Shown here in pieces: positions 46,612 through 54,537 of a DNA stretch of 64,000 bases. The stretch covers positions 124,001-188,000 of the forward strand of contig NZ_WQGO01000004.1 in assembly GCF_013034685.1 (NCBI RefSeq), read 5' to 3'. Both the position numbers and the translations under genes were made by a program. Origin of the DNA: Ruegeria lacuscaerulensis. Its GTDB lineage: Bacteria; Pseudomonadota; Alphaproteobacteria; Rhodobacterales; Rhodobacteraceae. Below the pieces are notes generated by a model that made no database searches, was not told where the DNA came from, and saw nothing but the letters and a program-made list of their open reading frames with translations. How positions within the stretch are numbered: the first letter of the stretch is position 1; each line of letters opens with the position of its first letter.

Positions 46612-46634
46612 GGGGCGATTTAGCCCCCTTGCAT
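46612..46634 (+). terminator. Weak hairpin after the VOC gene
   Basis: GGGGC (46612-46616) and GCCCC (46623-46627) form a 5-bp stem with a 6-nt loop, followed by CTTGCATTTT. It is a possible weak terminator before greA. Confidence 0.35.
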
Positions 46635-46735
46635 TTTCCACGCCATTTGGGTCAGTTAATTGACGACCCATTCATTCGCCCCGGCGCCTATTTCGTGCGG
46701 CGGGGCTAATCACTTTACGCGTGGACGACAAGAAT

Positions 46736-47206
46736 ATGGAAAAAATTCCAATGACGCCTGCGGGCAATGCCGCGCTCGCAGCCGAGCTCAAAAACCTCAA
46801 ATCTGTCGAGCGCCCTGCGATCATCGAGGCCATCGCCTCGGCCCGAGAGTTGGGCGATCTGAAGGAAAACGCCGAATACCACTCGGCCCGCGAAAAACAG
46901 GGCTTTATCGAAGGCCGGATCAAAGAGCTGGAGGGCATCCTGTCGCTGGCCGACGTGATCGACCCGGCAAAGCTGTCCGGTGCTGTGAAATTCGGCGCCA
47001 AGGTCACGTTGGTTGATGAAGATACCGACGAAGAAAAGACCTGGCAGATCGTGGGCGAGTATGAGGCCAATATCGAAGCGGGTCTGCTGAACATCAAATC
47101 CCCTATCGCCCGCGCGCTGATCGGCAAGGATGAAGGCGACAGCGTCGAAGTGCGCACCCCCGGCGGTGTGCGTTCGTATGAGATCCTGACCATCGAATAC
47201 GCCTGA
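46736..47206 (+). CDS. greA: Transcription elongation factor GreA
   Basis: Rescues backtracked RNA polymerase by stimulating transcript cleavage. The 156 residues start [20 protein letters not shown]; the coiled-coil finger has the tip acidic residues in [16 protein letters not shown], and the C-terminal domain ends [20 protein letters not shown] five codons earlier is possible but does not fit the family. The ribosome-binding site is weak. The next gene begins 15 bp downstream. Confidence 0.95.
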   Translation: MEKIPMTPAGNAALAAELKNLKSVERPAIIEAIASARELGDLKENAEYHSAREKQGFIEGRIKELEGILSLADVIDPAKLSGAVKFGAKVTLVDEDTDEEKTWQIVGEYEANIEAGLLNIKSPIARALIGKDEGDSVEVRTPGGVRSYEILTIEYA

Positions 47207-47221
47207 CCCCGGAGCGCGCGC

Positions 47222-48214
47222 ATGTCCGACCCCACGACAGAGCAGGAAGCCGAACAGCCAACCTCGCTGGGTATCTATGACAAGCCCGCCTTGCCCGCCC
47301 TGACCGAGATTGAGATCGCGGCCATCGCGCTCAGCGTGGTTTGGTTGATTGTTTCGGTCGTGTTTCTGGTGCTGCCCGACAAGGTCGAAGGCGGCGGTTT
47401 TGTGGTGACATTGCTGGCGGTGTTCATGCCCGTTGCGATGATCTGGGTTGCGGCGACCGCGATGCGGGCCAGCCGTATCATGCGCGAGGAAAGCACGCGG
47501 CTGCAAACCTCGATCAATGCGTTGCGCAATACGTTCATCGCCCAGCAACAGCGCAGCTCCAGCGGGTATGAGCCTGCGGTCACGCAAAAGCTGGACCAGA
47601 TCGCCGAGACCGCGAAGAAGACCGAAACCGCGCTGGCCACATTCTCGACCCAACGTACTGAGCCGGTGCGAGGGAAATCGCCCAACGCAAACGGGGATCA
47701 GACCACGCTGGAACTGGGTACGCAGGCCGAAGATATCGCGCCCCCGCTCAGCAATGATGTGTTTATTCGCGCACTGAATTTCCCGGAAACCCAGGAAGAT
47801 ACCGAAGGGTTCAACGCCCTGCGGCTGGCGCTGAAGGATCGCAAGGCGGCGCAACTGGTACAAGCGTCTCAGGATGTTCTGACCTTGCTTAGCCAGGAAG
47901 GCATCTACATGGATGACCTGCGCCCCGACATGGCGCGCCCCGAGATTTGGCGGCAATTTGCGCAAGGCGCGCGGGGCCGATCCGTGGCGGCCTTGGGCGG
48001 CATCCGGGACCGCTCCTCTCTGGCGCTGACCTCGGCCCGGATGAAGCAAGACCCGATTTTCCGGGACGCAGCCCACCATTTCCTGCGCCGGTTCGACCAT
48101 ATGATTATCGAGTTTGAACCCGAAGCCAGCGATGCTGATCTGACCGCCTTGGGCGATACACGCACCGCGCGGGCGTTCATGCTGCTGGGACGGGTTGCCG
48201 GGACCTTCGATTAA
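47222..48214 (+). CDS. Conserved membrane protein downstream of greA
   Basis: 330 residues. After a charged amino end there are two helices (about 31-52 and 60-80), a helical region rich in Arg/Ser/Gln (RASRIMREESTRLQTSINAL), a linker, and a soluble domain from about 175 to 330. No Pfam family was recognised; similar proteins occur next to greA in related genomes. Function unknown. Its stop overlaps the convergent moeA stop by 4 bp. Confidence 0.75.
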   Translation: MSDPTTEQEAEQPTSLGIYDKPALPALTEIEIAAIALSVVWLIVSVVFLVLPDKVEGGGFVVTLLAVFMPVAMIWVAATAMRASRIMREESTRLQTSINALRNTFIAQQQRSSSGYEPAVTQKLDQIAETAKKTETALATFSTQRTEPVRGKSPNANGDQTTLELGTQAEDIAPPLSNDVFIRALNFPETQEDTEGFNALRLALKDRKAAQLVQASQDVLTLLSQEGIYMDDLRPDMARPEIWRQFAQGARGRSVAALGGIRDRSSLALTSARMKQDPIFRDAAHHFLRRFDHMIIEFEPEASDADLTALGDTRTARAFMLLGRVAGTFD

Positions 48215-49476
48215 AGACCGAAACTGCCATACGGGATGAACCGGACGAGGTCGCCCGGCTGAATATGGCGCGCGCCATCCTCAATCTCGACCAGACCCTC
48301 TGCCCAACTCAGCCCGCTGATCCGGCCTGATCCTTCGGATGCAAAGACCTCGACCCGTCCATCGCGCATACGGGCGCGCAGGTATTCGCGGCGGCCCGGT
48401 TTCTTACGTTTCTCGAAGGCGGCGGGCAGGTCGAATCCTTGCGGCTCCAGCCAACCCTCGCCCGCCATCAAGCCCAAGGCCGGGCGCGCAAAGATCAGCG
48501 TGCAAACCAACGCGGCCACCGGGTTTCCCGGCAGGCCGAACACAGGCGTTCCGTCCCACATCCCAAGCGCCAGAGGCCGACCCGGTTTCAGTGCAATCCG
48601 CCATTCCTGCATCGCCCCTGCCTGCCGCAACAGGGCCGAGACATGGTCCTCATCCCCGGCAGACGCGCCGCCACTGGTCAGGATCACATCCGTTCGTTCA
48701 GCGGCTTGGTTCAGACAAGTCCGCAACGCCTCGCGGTCGTCGGGCACCCGGTCCATATCGACCGCCTCAAACCCCATGCGTTCCAACAAGGACAACAGCA
48801 TCGGACGGTTGGCATCGTAAATCTGGCCCGGACCGGCCGATTCACCGGGTTCGACCAGTTCATCCCCCGTGGACAGAACCGCCACGCGCAGCACTTTGCG
48901 CACCGGAACCTCGGCCAGACCGGTGGCCGACAACAGCGCCAGATCGGCCGGGGTCAGGCGACGTCCGGCGGGCAGAACCGCGTCGCCCTCAGCCACATCC
49001 TCGCCTGCCTTGCGGGTATTTGCGCCGCGTTTCAGGGGTCCGTGAAATGCAATGTGCCCGTCCTGAACGGTCACGTCCTCTTCCAAAATGACGGTATCAA
49101 CGCCCGCAGGCAGCGCTGCCCCGGTCAGCACACGCAGCGCATGGCCTGCGGGCACCAAGCCGTCAAACGGTATCCCAGCCGCCGCGCGCCCCGGATGCAG
49201 CGGCATCACTTGCGGCCCGTCAGGCGCGGCCCCGGCAAAGCCATAGCCATCCACCGCCGTATTGGGCTGCGGCGGATTCGAACGTTGGGCGATAACCTCC
49301 TGCGCGAGAATACGCCCTGTGGCCTGCGCCAAGGGCACGGTTTCCACGCCCGCAACCACAGTCAGCCGGTCGCGCAGCAAGGACAGCGCGTCCTCGACCG
49401 GGGTCCAGTTCACCCCGGCGGGCAAAGCAAAACAATCGTTGCGCAAGGGCGGAGGTGCGATGTCGGGTTTGGTCAT
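48211..49476 (-). CDS. moeA: Molybdopterin molybdotransferase
   Basis: Inserts molybdate into adenylated molybdopterin to form the molybdenum cofactor. The 421 residues show NPPQPNTAVDGYGFAG, VLRVAVLSTGDELVEPGE and the MoaB-like region TDVILTSGGASAGDEDHV, with GLPGNPVAALV near the C-terminus. It is last in fdhD-(YcxB)-mobA-mobB-moeA and overlaps mobB by 4 bp. Confidence 0.93.
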   Translation of the reverse strand: MTKPDIAPPPLRNDCFALPAGVNWTPVEDALSLLRDRLTVVAGVETVPLAQATGRILAQEVIAQRSNPPQPNTAVDGYGFAGAAPDGPQVMPLHPGRAAAGIPFDGLVPAGHALRVLTGAALPAGVDTVILEEDVTVQDGHIAFHGPLKRGANTRKAGEDVAEGDAVLPAGRRLTPADLALLSATGLAEVPVRKVLRVAVLSTGDELVEPGESAGPGQIYDANRPMLLSLLERMGFEAVDMDRVPDDREALRTCLNQAAERTDVILTSGGASAGDEDHVSALLRQAGAMQEWRIALKPGRPLALGMWDGTPVFGLPGNPVAALVCTLIFARPALGLMAGEGWLEPQGFDLPAAFEKRKKPGRREYLRARMRDGRVEVFASEGSGRISGLSWAEGLVEIEDGARHIQPGDLVRFIPYGSFGL

Positions 49477-49964
49477 AGCCCCACCTCTTGCAGGATGAAA
49501 TCGGCAATCGCCGCCGTGTCGTTCAGGTCAAAAACCGGTTGGTCGGCCTTTAGCGGCGTGTCGCTGGCCACGGCGCGGATCGTCGGGTTTCCAGGGGCCA
49601 TCAGAGCGTTCCCGGCTTCGGCCCGGAAAGCCTCAATCTTGGGGTGATCCTCGCGTTTGAACCCTTCGATCAGCACCAGATCGATCGGAGACAGCCGGGC
49701 CAGCAGATCCGCCATCGAAGGCTCGGGCGCACCGCGCAGTTCTTGCATGATCGCGAGACGCTGACCCGAGGCCAGCAGCACCTCGGACGCGCCCGCCGTT
49801 CGGTGGCGATAGCTGTCGGTGCCGGGTTGATCCACATCGACGCTGTGGTGCGCGTGTTTGAGCGTCGACACCGAGAACCCCCGCCCGGTGATCTCGGCAA
49901 CCAAACGCTCCATCAACCCGGTTTTGCCAGCATTTTTCCAGCCGGTGACGCCGTAAACCCTCAT
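49473..49964 (-). CDS. mobB: Molybdopterin-guanine dinucleotide biosynthesis protein MobB
   Basis: 163 residues, GTP-binding accessory protein of MobA. GWKNAGKTGLMERL is the P-loop (residues 8-15), followed by STLKHAHHSVDVDQPGTDS, the MobB signature, and LVLIEGFKREDHPKIE. Overlaps both mobA and moeA by 4 bp, so the three are translationally coupled. Confidence 0.92.
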   Translation of the reverse strand: MRVYGVTGWKNAGKTGLMERLVAEITGRGFSVSTLKHAHHSVDVDQPGTDSYRHRTAGASEVLLASGQRLAIMQELRGAPEPSMADLLARLSPIDLVLIEGFKREDHPKIEAFRAEAGNALMAPGNPTIRAVASDTPLKADQPVFDLNDTAAIADFILQEVGL

Positions 49965-50605
49965 GCCTGCTCCAGCAGTTGTTCGGCCCGCGCCAGATCG
50001 TCGGGCGTGTTGACGTTAAAGAACGGATCAAACGGCTCAGCCGGGAACAGCGCCTCGCGCCCGTCATGCTGGTCGGTCCAGATCACCACCTTGCGCAAAC
50101 CGTCCTGCAACGCCGCCCGCAGATCATCGCGCAGCGCCACCGGCCAGAGGCCAAAGGTCGGGTGCCGGTTGACCCGCTTACCGCCGCCGGATTTCAACGC
50201 CTCATCCCCGGTGCGCGGCGTGGTGGCCAGCACAAGCGGATGGGACTGCCCTTCGGCGGCGTCTACCAGTCTGGCCACCAGATCGCGCGGAAAAAATGGC
50301 GTGTCGGCAGCGGCGGTGACGATGCAATCGGCCCCTTCTTCGGCGGCCCAGTCCAGCCCAGCCAGAACACCGGCCAGAGGACCCGCGAACCCTTCGACCG
50401 TGTCCGCGACCACCGGCAGGTTCAGGTCGGAAAACCGCGCGGGATCGCCATTGGCGTTCAGCGCCAGACTGTCCACCTGCGGGGCTAAGCGGTCGATCAC
50501 ATGACCAAGCAGGCTTTGTCCGCCGATTTGCAACAGGCCCTTGTCACCGCCGCCCATCCGGGTGGCCAGACCGCCTGCGAGGATGATGCCGAGGGGGCGG
50601 GTCAA
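49961..50605 (-). CDS. mobA: Molybdenum cofactor guanylyltransferase
   Basis: Adds GMP to molybdopterin to give the MGD cofactor of formate dehydrogenase and related enzymes. The 214 residues carry IILAGGLATRMGGGDKGLL (nucleotide-binding loop), TAAADTPFFPRDL and FFNVNTPDDL. Overlaps mobB by 4 bp; a YcxB-like gene overlaps its start by 4 bp. Confidence 0.93.
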   Translation of the reverse strand: MTRPLGIILAGGLATRMGGGDKGLLQIGGQSLLGHVIDRLAPQVDSLALNANGDPARFSDLNLPVVADTVEGFAGPLAGVLAGLDWAAEEGADCIVTAAADTPFFPRDLVARLVDAAEGQSHPLVLATTPRTGDEALKSGGGKRVNRHPTFGLWPVALRDDLRAALQDGLRKVVIWTDQHDGREALFPAEPFDPFFNVNTPDDLARAEQLLEQA

Positions 50606-51153
50606 GCTGCCCTCTCCGCAGAACGCCAGTTTTCAACCGTTTCAAGGAAGTTCTGAGCGTCCCCTGTGCTCAGAAGTTTCTTGGGCGGCACATAGACGAA
50701 AGCACCAGCGTAAAAGAAGAACCCAGCCTTATCTTCGATAACTTTCCCAACAGCACGCCAAGAAACATTCCAAGTTACATAGGGCGACCGCATATCCAAA
50801 CCGTCTGGTGTGAATGTAAAGTCAGTTCCGCCGTTGTAAATCGGCGATGCCATCATCTGCCTGACTTTCAGCCTTCTGGAAAAACGTTCCGCAAAAAAAA
50901 GCACGCCAGCTCCAATTATCCCTCCGGATACAGGTGCAAAAAGACCTTGTGTCAGAGGGAGAGCGCCAAGCGCACGAAACGCTATGAAAGCGACAACAAT
51001 TCCGCCAACAACAGCCAAAATTCCTCTTATTGAATCCAATGCCACGTAGCCCCAGTAAGCGCCTTTTCCGGTGTTACTTTGCCTGTACTTACACATGGCT
51101 CTAACGAGGATCTTGTCGTCAATTTGTTCTGACAAGTGATATTTGTAAGTCAA
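50602..51153 (-). CDS. YcxB-like membrane protein inserted in the molybdenum operon
   Basis: 183 residues. Two helices (about 42-62 and 70-92) lead to a C-terminal domain (about 105-175) with YNGGTDFTFTPDGLDMRSPY and VSWRAVGKVIEDKAGFFFY, the YcxB-like C-terminal pattern. Base composition is clearly more AT-rich than in neighbouring mobA and fdhD. It overlaps mobA by 4 bp and ends 4 bp from fdhD. It is probably an inserted gene unrelated to cofactor synthesis. Confidence 0.75.
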   Translation of the reverse strand: MTYKYHLSEQIDDKILVRAMCKYRQSNTGKGAYWGYVALDSIRGILAVVGGIVVAFIAFRALGALPLTQGLFAPVSGGIIGAGVLFFAERFSRRLKVRQMMASPIYNGGTDFTFTPDGLDMRSPYVTWNVSWRAVGKVIEDKAGFFFYAGAFVYVPPKKLLSTGDAQNFLETVENWRSAERAA

Positions 51154-51156
51154 TGT

Positions 51157-52038
51157 CTACTCCGCACTCTTCCGCCTGTTTTTCTTATCCTCAACCGCCA
51201 CGCTGGCCGGGTCGATGTCGCGCAGCAGGCGGTCCTCGCCGGAAAGGCACACGAACCGCTGGCCGCGCATTCGACCGATCAGGGTCAGGCCGACCTCGCG
51301 TGCGATCTCGACGCCCCACGCCGTAAACCCGGACCGGGACGCCAGCACCGGAATGCCCATCATCGCCGTTTTAATCACCATCTCGGACGTCAGGCGCCCG
51401 GTGGTATAGAGGATCTTGTCCCCAGCCTCTGCGCCTTCGGACAGCATCCAGCCCGCGATTTTGTCGACGGCGTTGTGGCGGCCGACGTCCTCCATATAGA
51501 CCAGAGGGCGATTTTCGCAGCACAGCACCGTGCCGTGGATCGCCCCGGCCTCAAGATACAACGACGGTGTGCGGTTGATCTTGGCGGCCAGATCATACAG
51601 CCACGAGGTCCGCACCTGAACCTGCGGCAGGCGCACGTCCTCAAGCCCTTCCATCATGTCGCCAAAGACGGTGCCTACGGCGCAGCCACTGGTGCGGGTC
51701 TTTTTCTTGAGCTTGTCCTCATACGAGGTTTCACGCGCGGTCCGCACGACCACGGTTTCCAGATCGTCGTCATAGTCAACGCGGGTGATGTCATCATCGG
51801 CCAGCAGCATCCCCTGATTGCGCAGGAAGCCCAGTGCCAGATATTCGGGATAATCACCAATTGTCATCGCCGTCACGATTTCCTGCGAGTTGAGGAAAAT
51901 GGTCAGCGGGCGCTCCTCGACCACCGAGATGTGGCTGACCTCACCATTCTGATCCACGCCCTCGACCGCGCGGGTCAGGCGGGCGGCGCCCGGATCAGGG
52001 GCAATGAGATAGTCTGACAGGTTCTGTTCGGTGGCCAA
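51157..52038 (-). CDS. fdhD: Formate dehydrogenase accessory sulfurtransferase FdhD
   Basis: Carries sulfur from a cysteine desulfurase to the molybdenum site of formate dehydrogenase. About 293 residues from a TTG at 52038, chosen because AAAGGG precedes it and the family length fits; an ATG at 52095 would overlap the divergent azlC start. VVEERPLTIFLNSQEIVTAM, MTIGDYPEYLALGFL, MEDVGRHNAVDKIAGW and TTGRLTSEMVIK are family motifs. The sulfur loop reads TSGCAVG, with one cysteine where the E. coli protein has C-x2-C. Confidence 0.85.
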   Translation of the reverse strand: MATEQNLSDYLIAPDPGAARLTRAVEGVDQNGEVSHISVVEERPLTIFLNSQEIVTAMTIGDYPEYLALGFLRNQGMLLADDDITRVDYDDDLETVVVRTARETSYEDKLKKKTRTSGCAVGTVFGDMMEGLEDVRLPQVQVRTSWLYDLAAKINRTPSLYLEAGAIHGTVLCCENRPLVYMEDVGRHNAVDKIAGWMLSEGAEAGDKILYTTGRLTSEMVIKTAMMGIPVLASRSGFTAWGVEIAREVGLTLIGRMRGQRFVCLSGEDRLLRDIDPASVAVEDKKNRRKSAE

Positions 52039-52093
52039 TTGCAACCCTTTCCCAAGACCGCTACTGCTGCGGATAACACCATAGGATTTAGCC

Positions 52094-52804
52094 ATGGCAG
52101 ACACCACATCCAAGTCATACTTCTGGAAGGGTTTTCGCGACGGGACGCCGTTCATCTTTGTTGCGATCCCCTTTGGTACCCTGTTCGGCGTCTTTTCGAC
52201 CGAAGCCGGGCTGAACGTCGTACAAACGCTGGCTTTTTCCGCCACCGTCTTTGCCGGGGCCGCCCAGTTCACCGCCTTGCAGCTTTTGCAGGACAATACA
52301 CCCACTGCGATCGTGCTGGCCTCGGCTTTGGCGGTGAACTTGCGGGTTGCGATGTATTCCGCCTCGCTGACGCCGTATCTGGGGGCGGCACCGCTGTGGC
52401 AGCGGGCCTGTGCGGCTTATCTGACAGTGGACCAGACCTATGCCTGCTCGATCATGCGGTTCGAAAAAGAGCCGGACATGACCATCCCGCAACGCATGGT
52501 CTATTTCTTTGGCACCGCAACGCCGCTGACCCCGTTGTGGTTGTTGGCGACCTATCTGGGGGCGGTTCTGGGCACGCAAATTCCCGAAAGCTGGGCGCTG
52601 GACTTTGCGCTACCGATCACCTTTCTGGCCATGATCGGCCCGATGATGCGCACGCTAGCGCATGTAATCGCCGCTCTGGTTGCCATCGTGGTCGCGCTGT
52701 TGACCGTGGCTGTGCCCTTTAATCTGGGTCTGTTGATTGCTGGTACGGCGGGCATGATCGCAGGTGCGCAGGCCGAGCTGTTTCTGGAGCGTAGGAAATC
52801 ATGA
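52094..52804 (+). CDS. azlC: AzlC family branched-chain amino acid exporter, large subunit
   Basis: 236 residues, about seven helices. FIFVAIPFGTLFGVFSTEAG and FAGAAQFTALQLL are the AzlC signature, and YLTVDQTYACSIMRFE follows. With AzlD it exports branched-chain amino acids or their analogues. AGGA lies 7 nt before the ATG. The stop overlaps azlD by 4 bp. Confidence 0.9.
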   Translation: MADTTSKSYFWKGFRDGTPFIFVAIPFGTLFGVFSTEAGLNVVQTLAFSATVFAGAAQFTALQLLQDNTPTAIVLASALAVNLRVAMYSASLTPYLGAAPLWQRACAAYLTVDQTYACSIMRFEKEPDMTIPQRMVYFFGTATPLTPLWLLATYLGAVLGTQIPESWALDFALPITFLAMIGPMMRTLAHVIAALVAIVVALLTVAVPFNLGLLIAGTAGMIAGAQAELFLERRKS

Positions 52805-53133
52805 CTCACATCGACACGACCACCATCTGGATCATCATCCTCGGGTTGGCCGTGGGCAGCTTTGCCCTGCGCTTTACTTTTATCGGCATCGTTGGCGACC
52901 GCCCGATGCCCGCATGGCTGCTGCGGCACCTGCGTTACACGGCGGTGGCTATAGTACCGGCCCTGATCGCGCCCTTGGTGGTCTGGCCCACCGCGACCGA
53001 AGGGCAGCCAGATGTCCCAAGAATGACCGCCGCTGCGGTCACGCTGGCCGTCGGGATTGTCACCAAGAACGTGATCGCAGCCATCTTCAGCGGGGCCGCA
53101 ACGCTTTACGGACTGCTCTACCTATTGGGCTGA
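52801..53133 (+). CDS. azlD: AzlD family branched-chain amino acid exporter, small subunit
   Basis: 110 residues with four helices; FALRFTFIGIVGDRPMPAWL and RHLRYTAVAIVPALIAPLV are the AzlD pattern. Coupled to azlC (ATGA overlap). It converges on the lipoprotein gene with 12 bp overlap. Confidence 0.9.
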   Translation: MTHIDTTTIWIIILGLAVGSFALRFTFIGIVGDRPMPAWLLRHLRYTAVAIVPALIAPLVVWPTATEGQPDVPRMTAAAVTLAVGIVTKNVIAAIFSGAATLYGLLYLLG

Positions 53134-53754
53134 GCTAGCCTCCAACTGGTTCAAACGCGCATTGTTGAAGGCGAGACCGGTTTGCAGATCGGCGTCGTCG
53201 TTTTCCCGGTACTCGGCGGTTTGAACACCCGGTAGCTGGGCAAATTGGTCCGACAGCTTGACGGGATAAAAGGTGGTTTCGATCTGCTCGAACCCCGGCA
53301 CCTGCTGCAGCAACTGAGCCGTCGAATTGGCGCAAAACGCACCTGCAACCGGCCCTGACTGCTTGGCAAGCTGCAGGGCAATCTCGGCCTGCTGGGGGGT
53401 CACTTCGACGGTTTGGATGCGCGCATAATGCGTTTCGCGCGCATGGCTGCTGCGATAAGCGCGTTCCACGTTGGGGGTGATTCCGTACAGGACGTCGTCC
53501 TTGATCGGCACCACATCCGCCCGGAATGATCCCGCAGGGTCAAAGATCACCCTTTCACTGCCACTGATCATTAGCGACGTGTGGGCACCCGAACCCGTCC
53601 GGGTGCTGATCATCGTGTAAAGGGTCAAGGTCGACGGTCCGGGATCACGATAAGATCGCGACACGATCTCGGCCTGCTCGGCTTGCGGGCGTTGCGATCC
53701 TGTGCAGCCGGCCACTGTCACTGCCAGCAGGCAGGCCATTAAAATCCTGATCAC
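53122..53754 (-). CDS. Lipoprotein with a possible permuted NlpC/P60-like domain
   Basis: 210 residues; MIRILMACLLAVTVAGCTGS has a lipobox VAGC (Cys17). AHTSLMISGSERVIFDPAGS places a His at residue 58, and GAFCANSTAQLLQQVPGF places a Cys at 141 followed by a helix. This His-then-Cys order is that of the circularly permuted NlpC/P60-like papain fold, but the match is by eye only. Function unknown; it may be an envelope hydrolase. Confidence 0.6.
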   Translation of the reverse strand: MIRILMACLLAVTVAGCTGSQRPQAEQAEIVSRSYRDPGPSTLTLYTMISTRTGSGAHTSLMISGSERVIFDPAGSFRADVVPIKDDVLYGITPNVERAYRSSHARETHYARIQTVEVTPQQAEIALQLAKQSGPVAGAFCANSTAQLLQQVPGFEQIETTFYPVKLSDQFAQLPGVQTAEYRENDDADLQTGLAFNNARLNQLEASSAQ

Positions 53755-53775
53755 AACCGACCCCGATTCTTGAAT

Positions 53776-53910
53776 TTAAGAGGCGAAAACCGCCAAGAAG
53801 AGGCACAGGAAGGCAATCGCAACCACGCACCAGGTGGTGGCCTTGATAAAGCCGTCAAAGGTTTTTTCCTGAACTTTGATGTCCATTTCGCCGTGCTTGT
53901 GTTCAGCCAT
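53776..53910 (-). CDS. aa3-type cytochrome c oxidase subunit IV
   Basis: 44 residues: [20 protein letters not shown] then a single helix [20 protein letters not shown]. This is the short subunit IV of bacterial aa3 oxidases (as in Paracoccus and Rhodobacter), with a Lys/His-rich amino end before one membrane helix. GGGAA precedes the ATG. In Rhodobacterales it is often encoded away from the ctaCDE subunits, as here. Confidence 0.85.
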   Translation of the reverse strand: MAEHKHGEMDIKVQEKTFDGFIKATTWCVVAIAFLCLFLAVFAS

Positions 53911-53976
53911 CTGAAAGATTCCCAATTCGCGTATTTGAAATGTTGGATAATCGAAAATCCAAGGGCTGTCACCACG

Positions 53977-54537
53977 TCATTCGCGCGCAGGTGCAAGAGA
54001 CGGAAACACCGAACATCCCGGATACCCAAACCCCCAACGCCAGGGCAGCCCCGAGCATGGCGCACCCCCAAACCGGACCGCTGCATACATCGCCTCGGCC
54101 GTGACCGAATGGGCGGTGCGAATCTGGTCGGGTGTCATATCGTAGAGAACAGCATATTCTTCCGCGTGATCCGCGCCATGCTGCTTGACGCAGGCGCGCA
54201 GCGTATCATCGGCGGACAAGCGCGCGGTATAGCTGTCCTCGGCAAAAAGCCCGGCCCCTGCATTGTGATATGCGCGGTCATGTGTCACGCAGCAATACTC
54301 CCACGGCGGGTGGGCTTGATAAAGCGCAGCAAACTTGGGAAAGGTATCAGCCACGAAACGCCAGCTTGCTGATAGACCGCCAGAACAACCGTCGGTTTCA
54401 AATGGCGTCAGCGGGGCATCAGTCGCGACTGAAATCAACGCGCGGTGGGCGGGCATTTCAAGATTGCGCAGGATGTCCTGTGCTGCCGCAGGTCCCGCCA
54501 TCAATATCACAAGGATGGCTAACTTAAGGGCTTTCAT
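53977..54537 (-). CDS. Secreted phospholipase A2-like protein
   Basis: 186 residues. Signal peptide MKALKLAILVILMAGPAAA. PPWEYCCVTHDRAYHNAG contains the phospholipase A2 core C-C-x2-H-D (Cys82, Cys83, His86, Asp87), and FETDGCSGG resembles the Ca-loop; a second Asp (LSADDTLRACV) fits the catalytic dyad partner. Cysteines 51, 82, 83, 116, 161 and 175 could form disulfides. The start lies inside the end of the glycerophosphodiesterase gene (14-bp overlap). Substrate not shown. Confidence 0.68.
   Translation of the reverse strand: MKALKLAILVILMAGPAAAQDILRNLEMPAHRALISVATDAPLTPFETDGCSGGLSASWRFVADTFPKFAALYQAHPPWEYCCVTHDRAYHNAGAGLFAEDSYTARLSADDTLRACVKQHGADHAEEYAVLYDMTPDQIRTAHSVTAEAMYAAVRFGGAPCSGLPWRWGFGYPGCSVFPSLAPARE

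Noticed and set aside
53748-53755. TGATCACA near the lipoprotein start
   Set aside because: Only a half match and not paired, so not counted as a TCA-operator copy.
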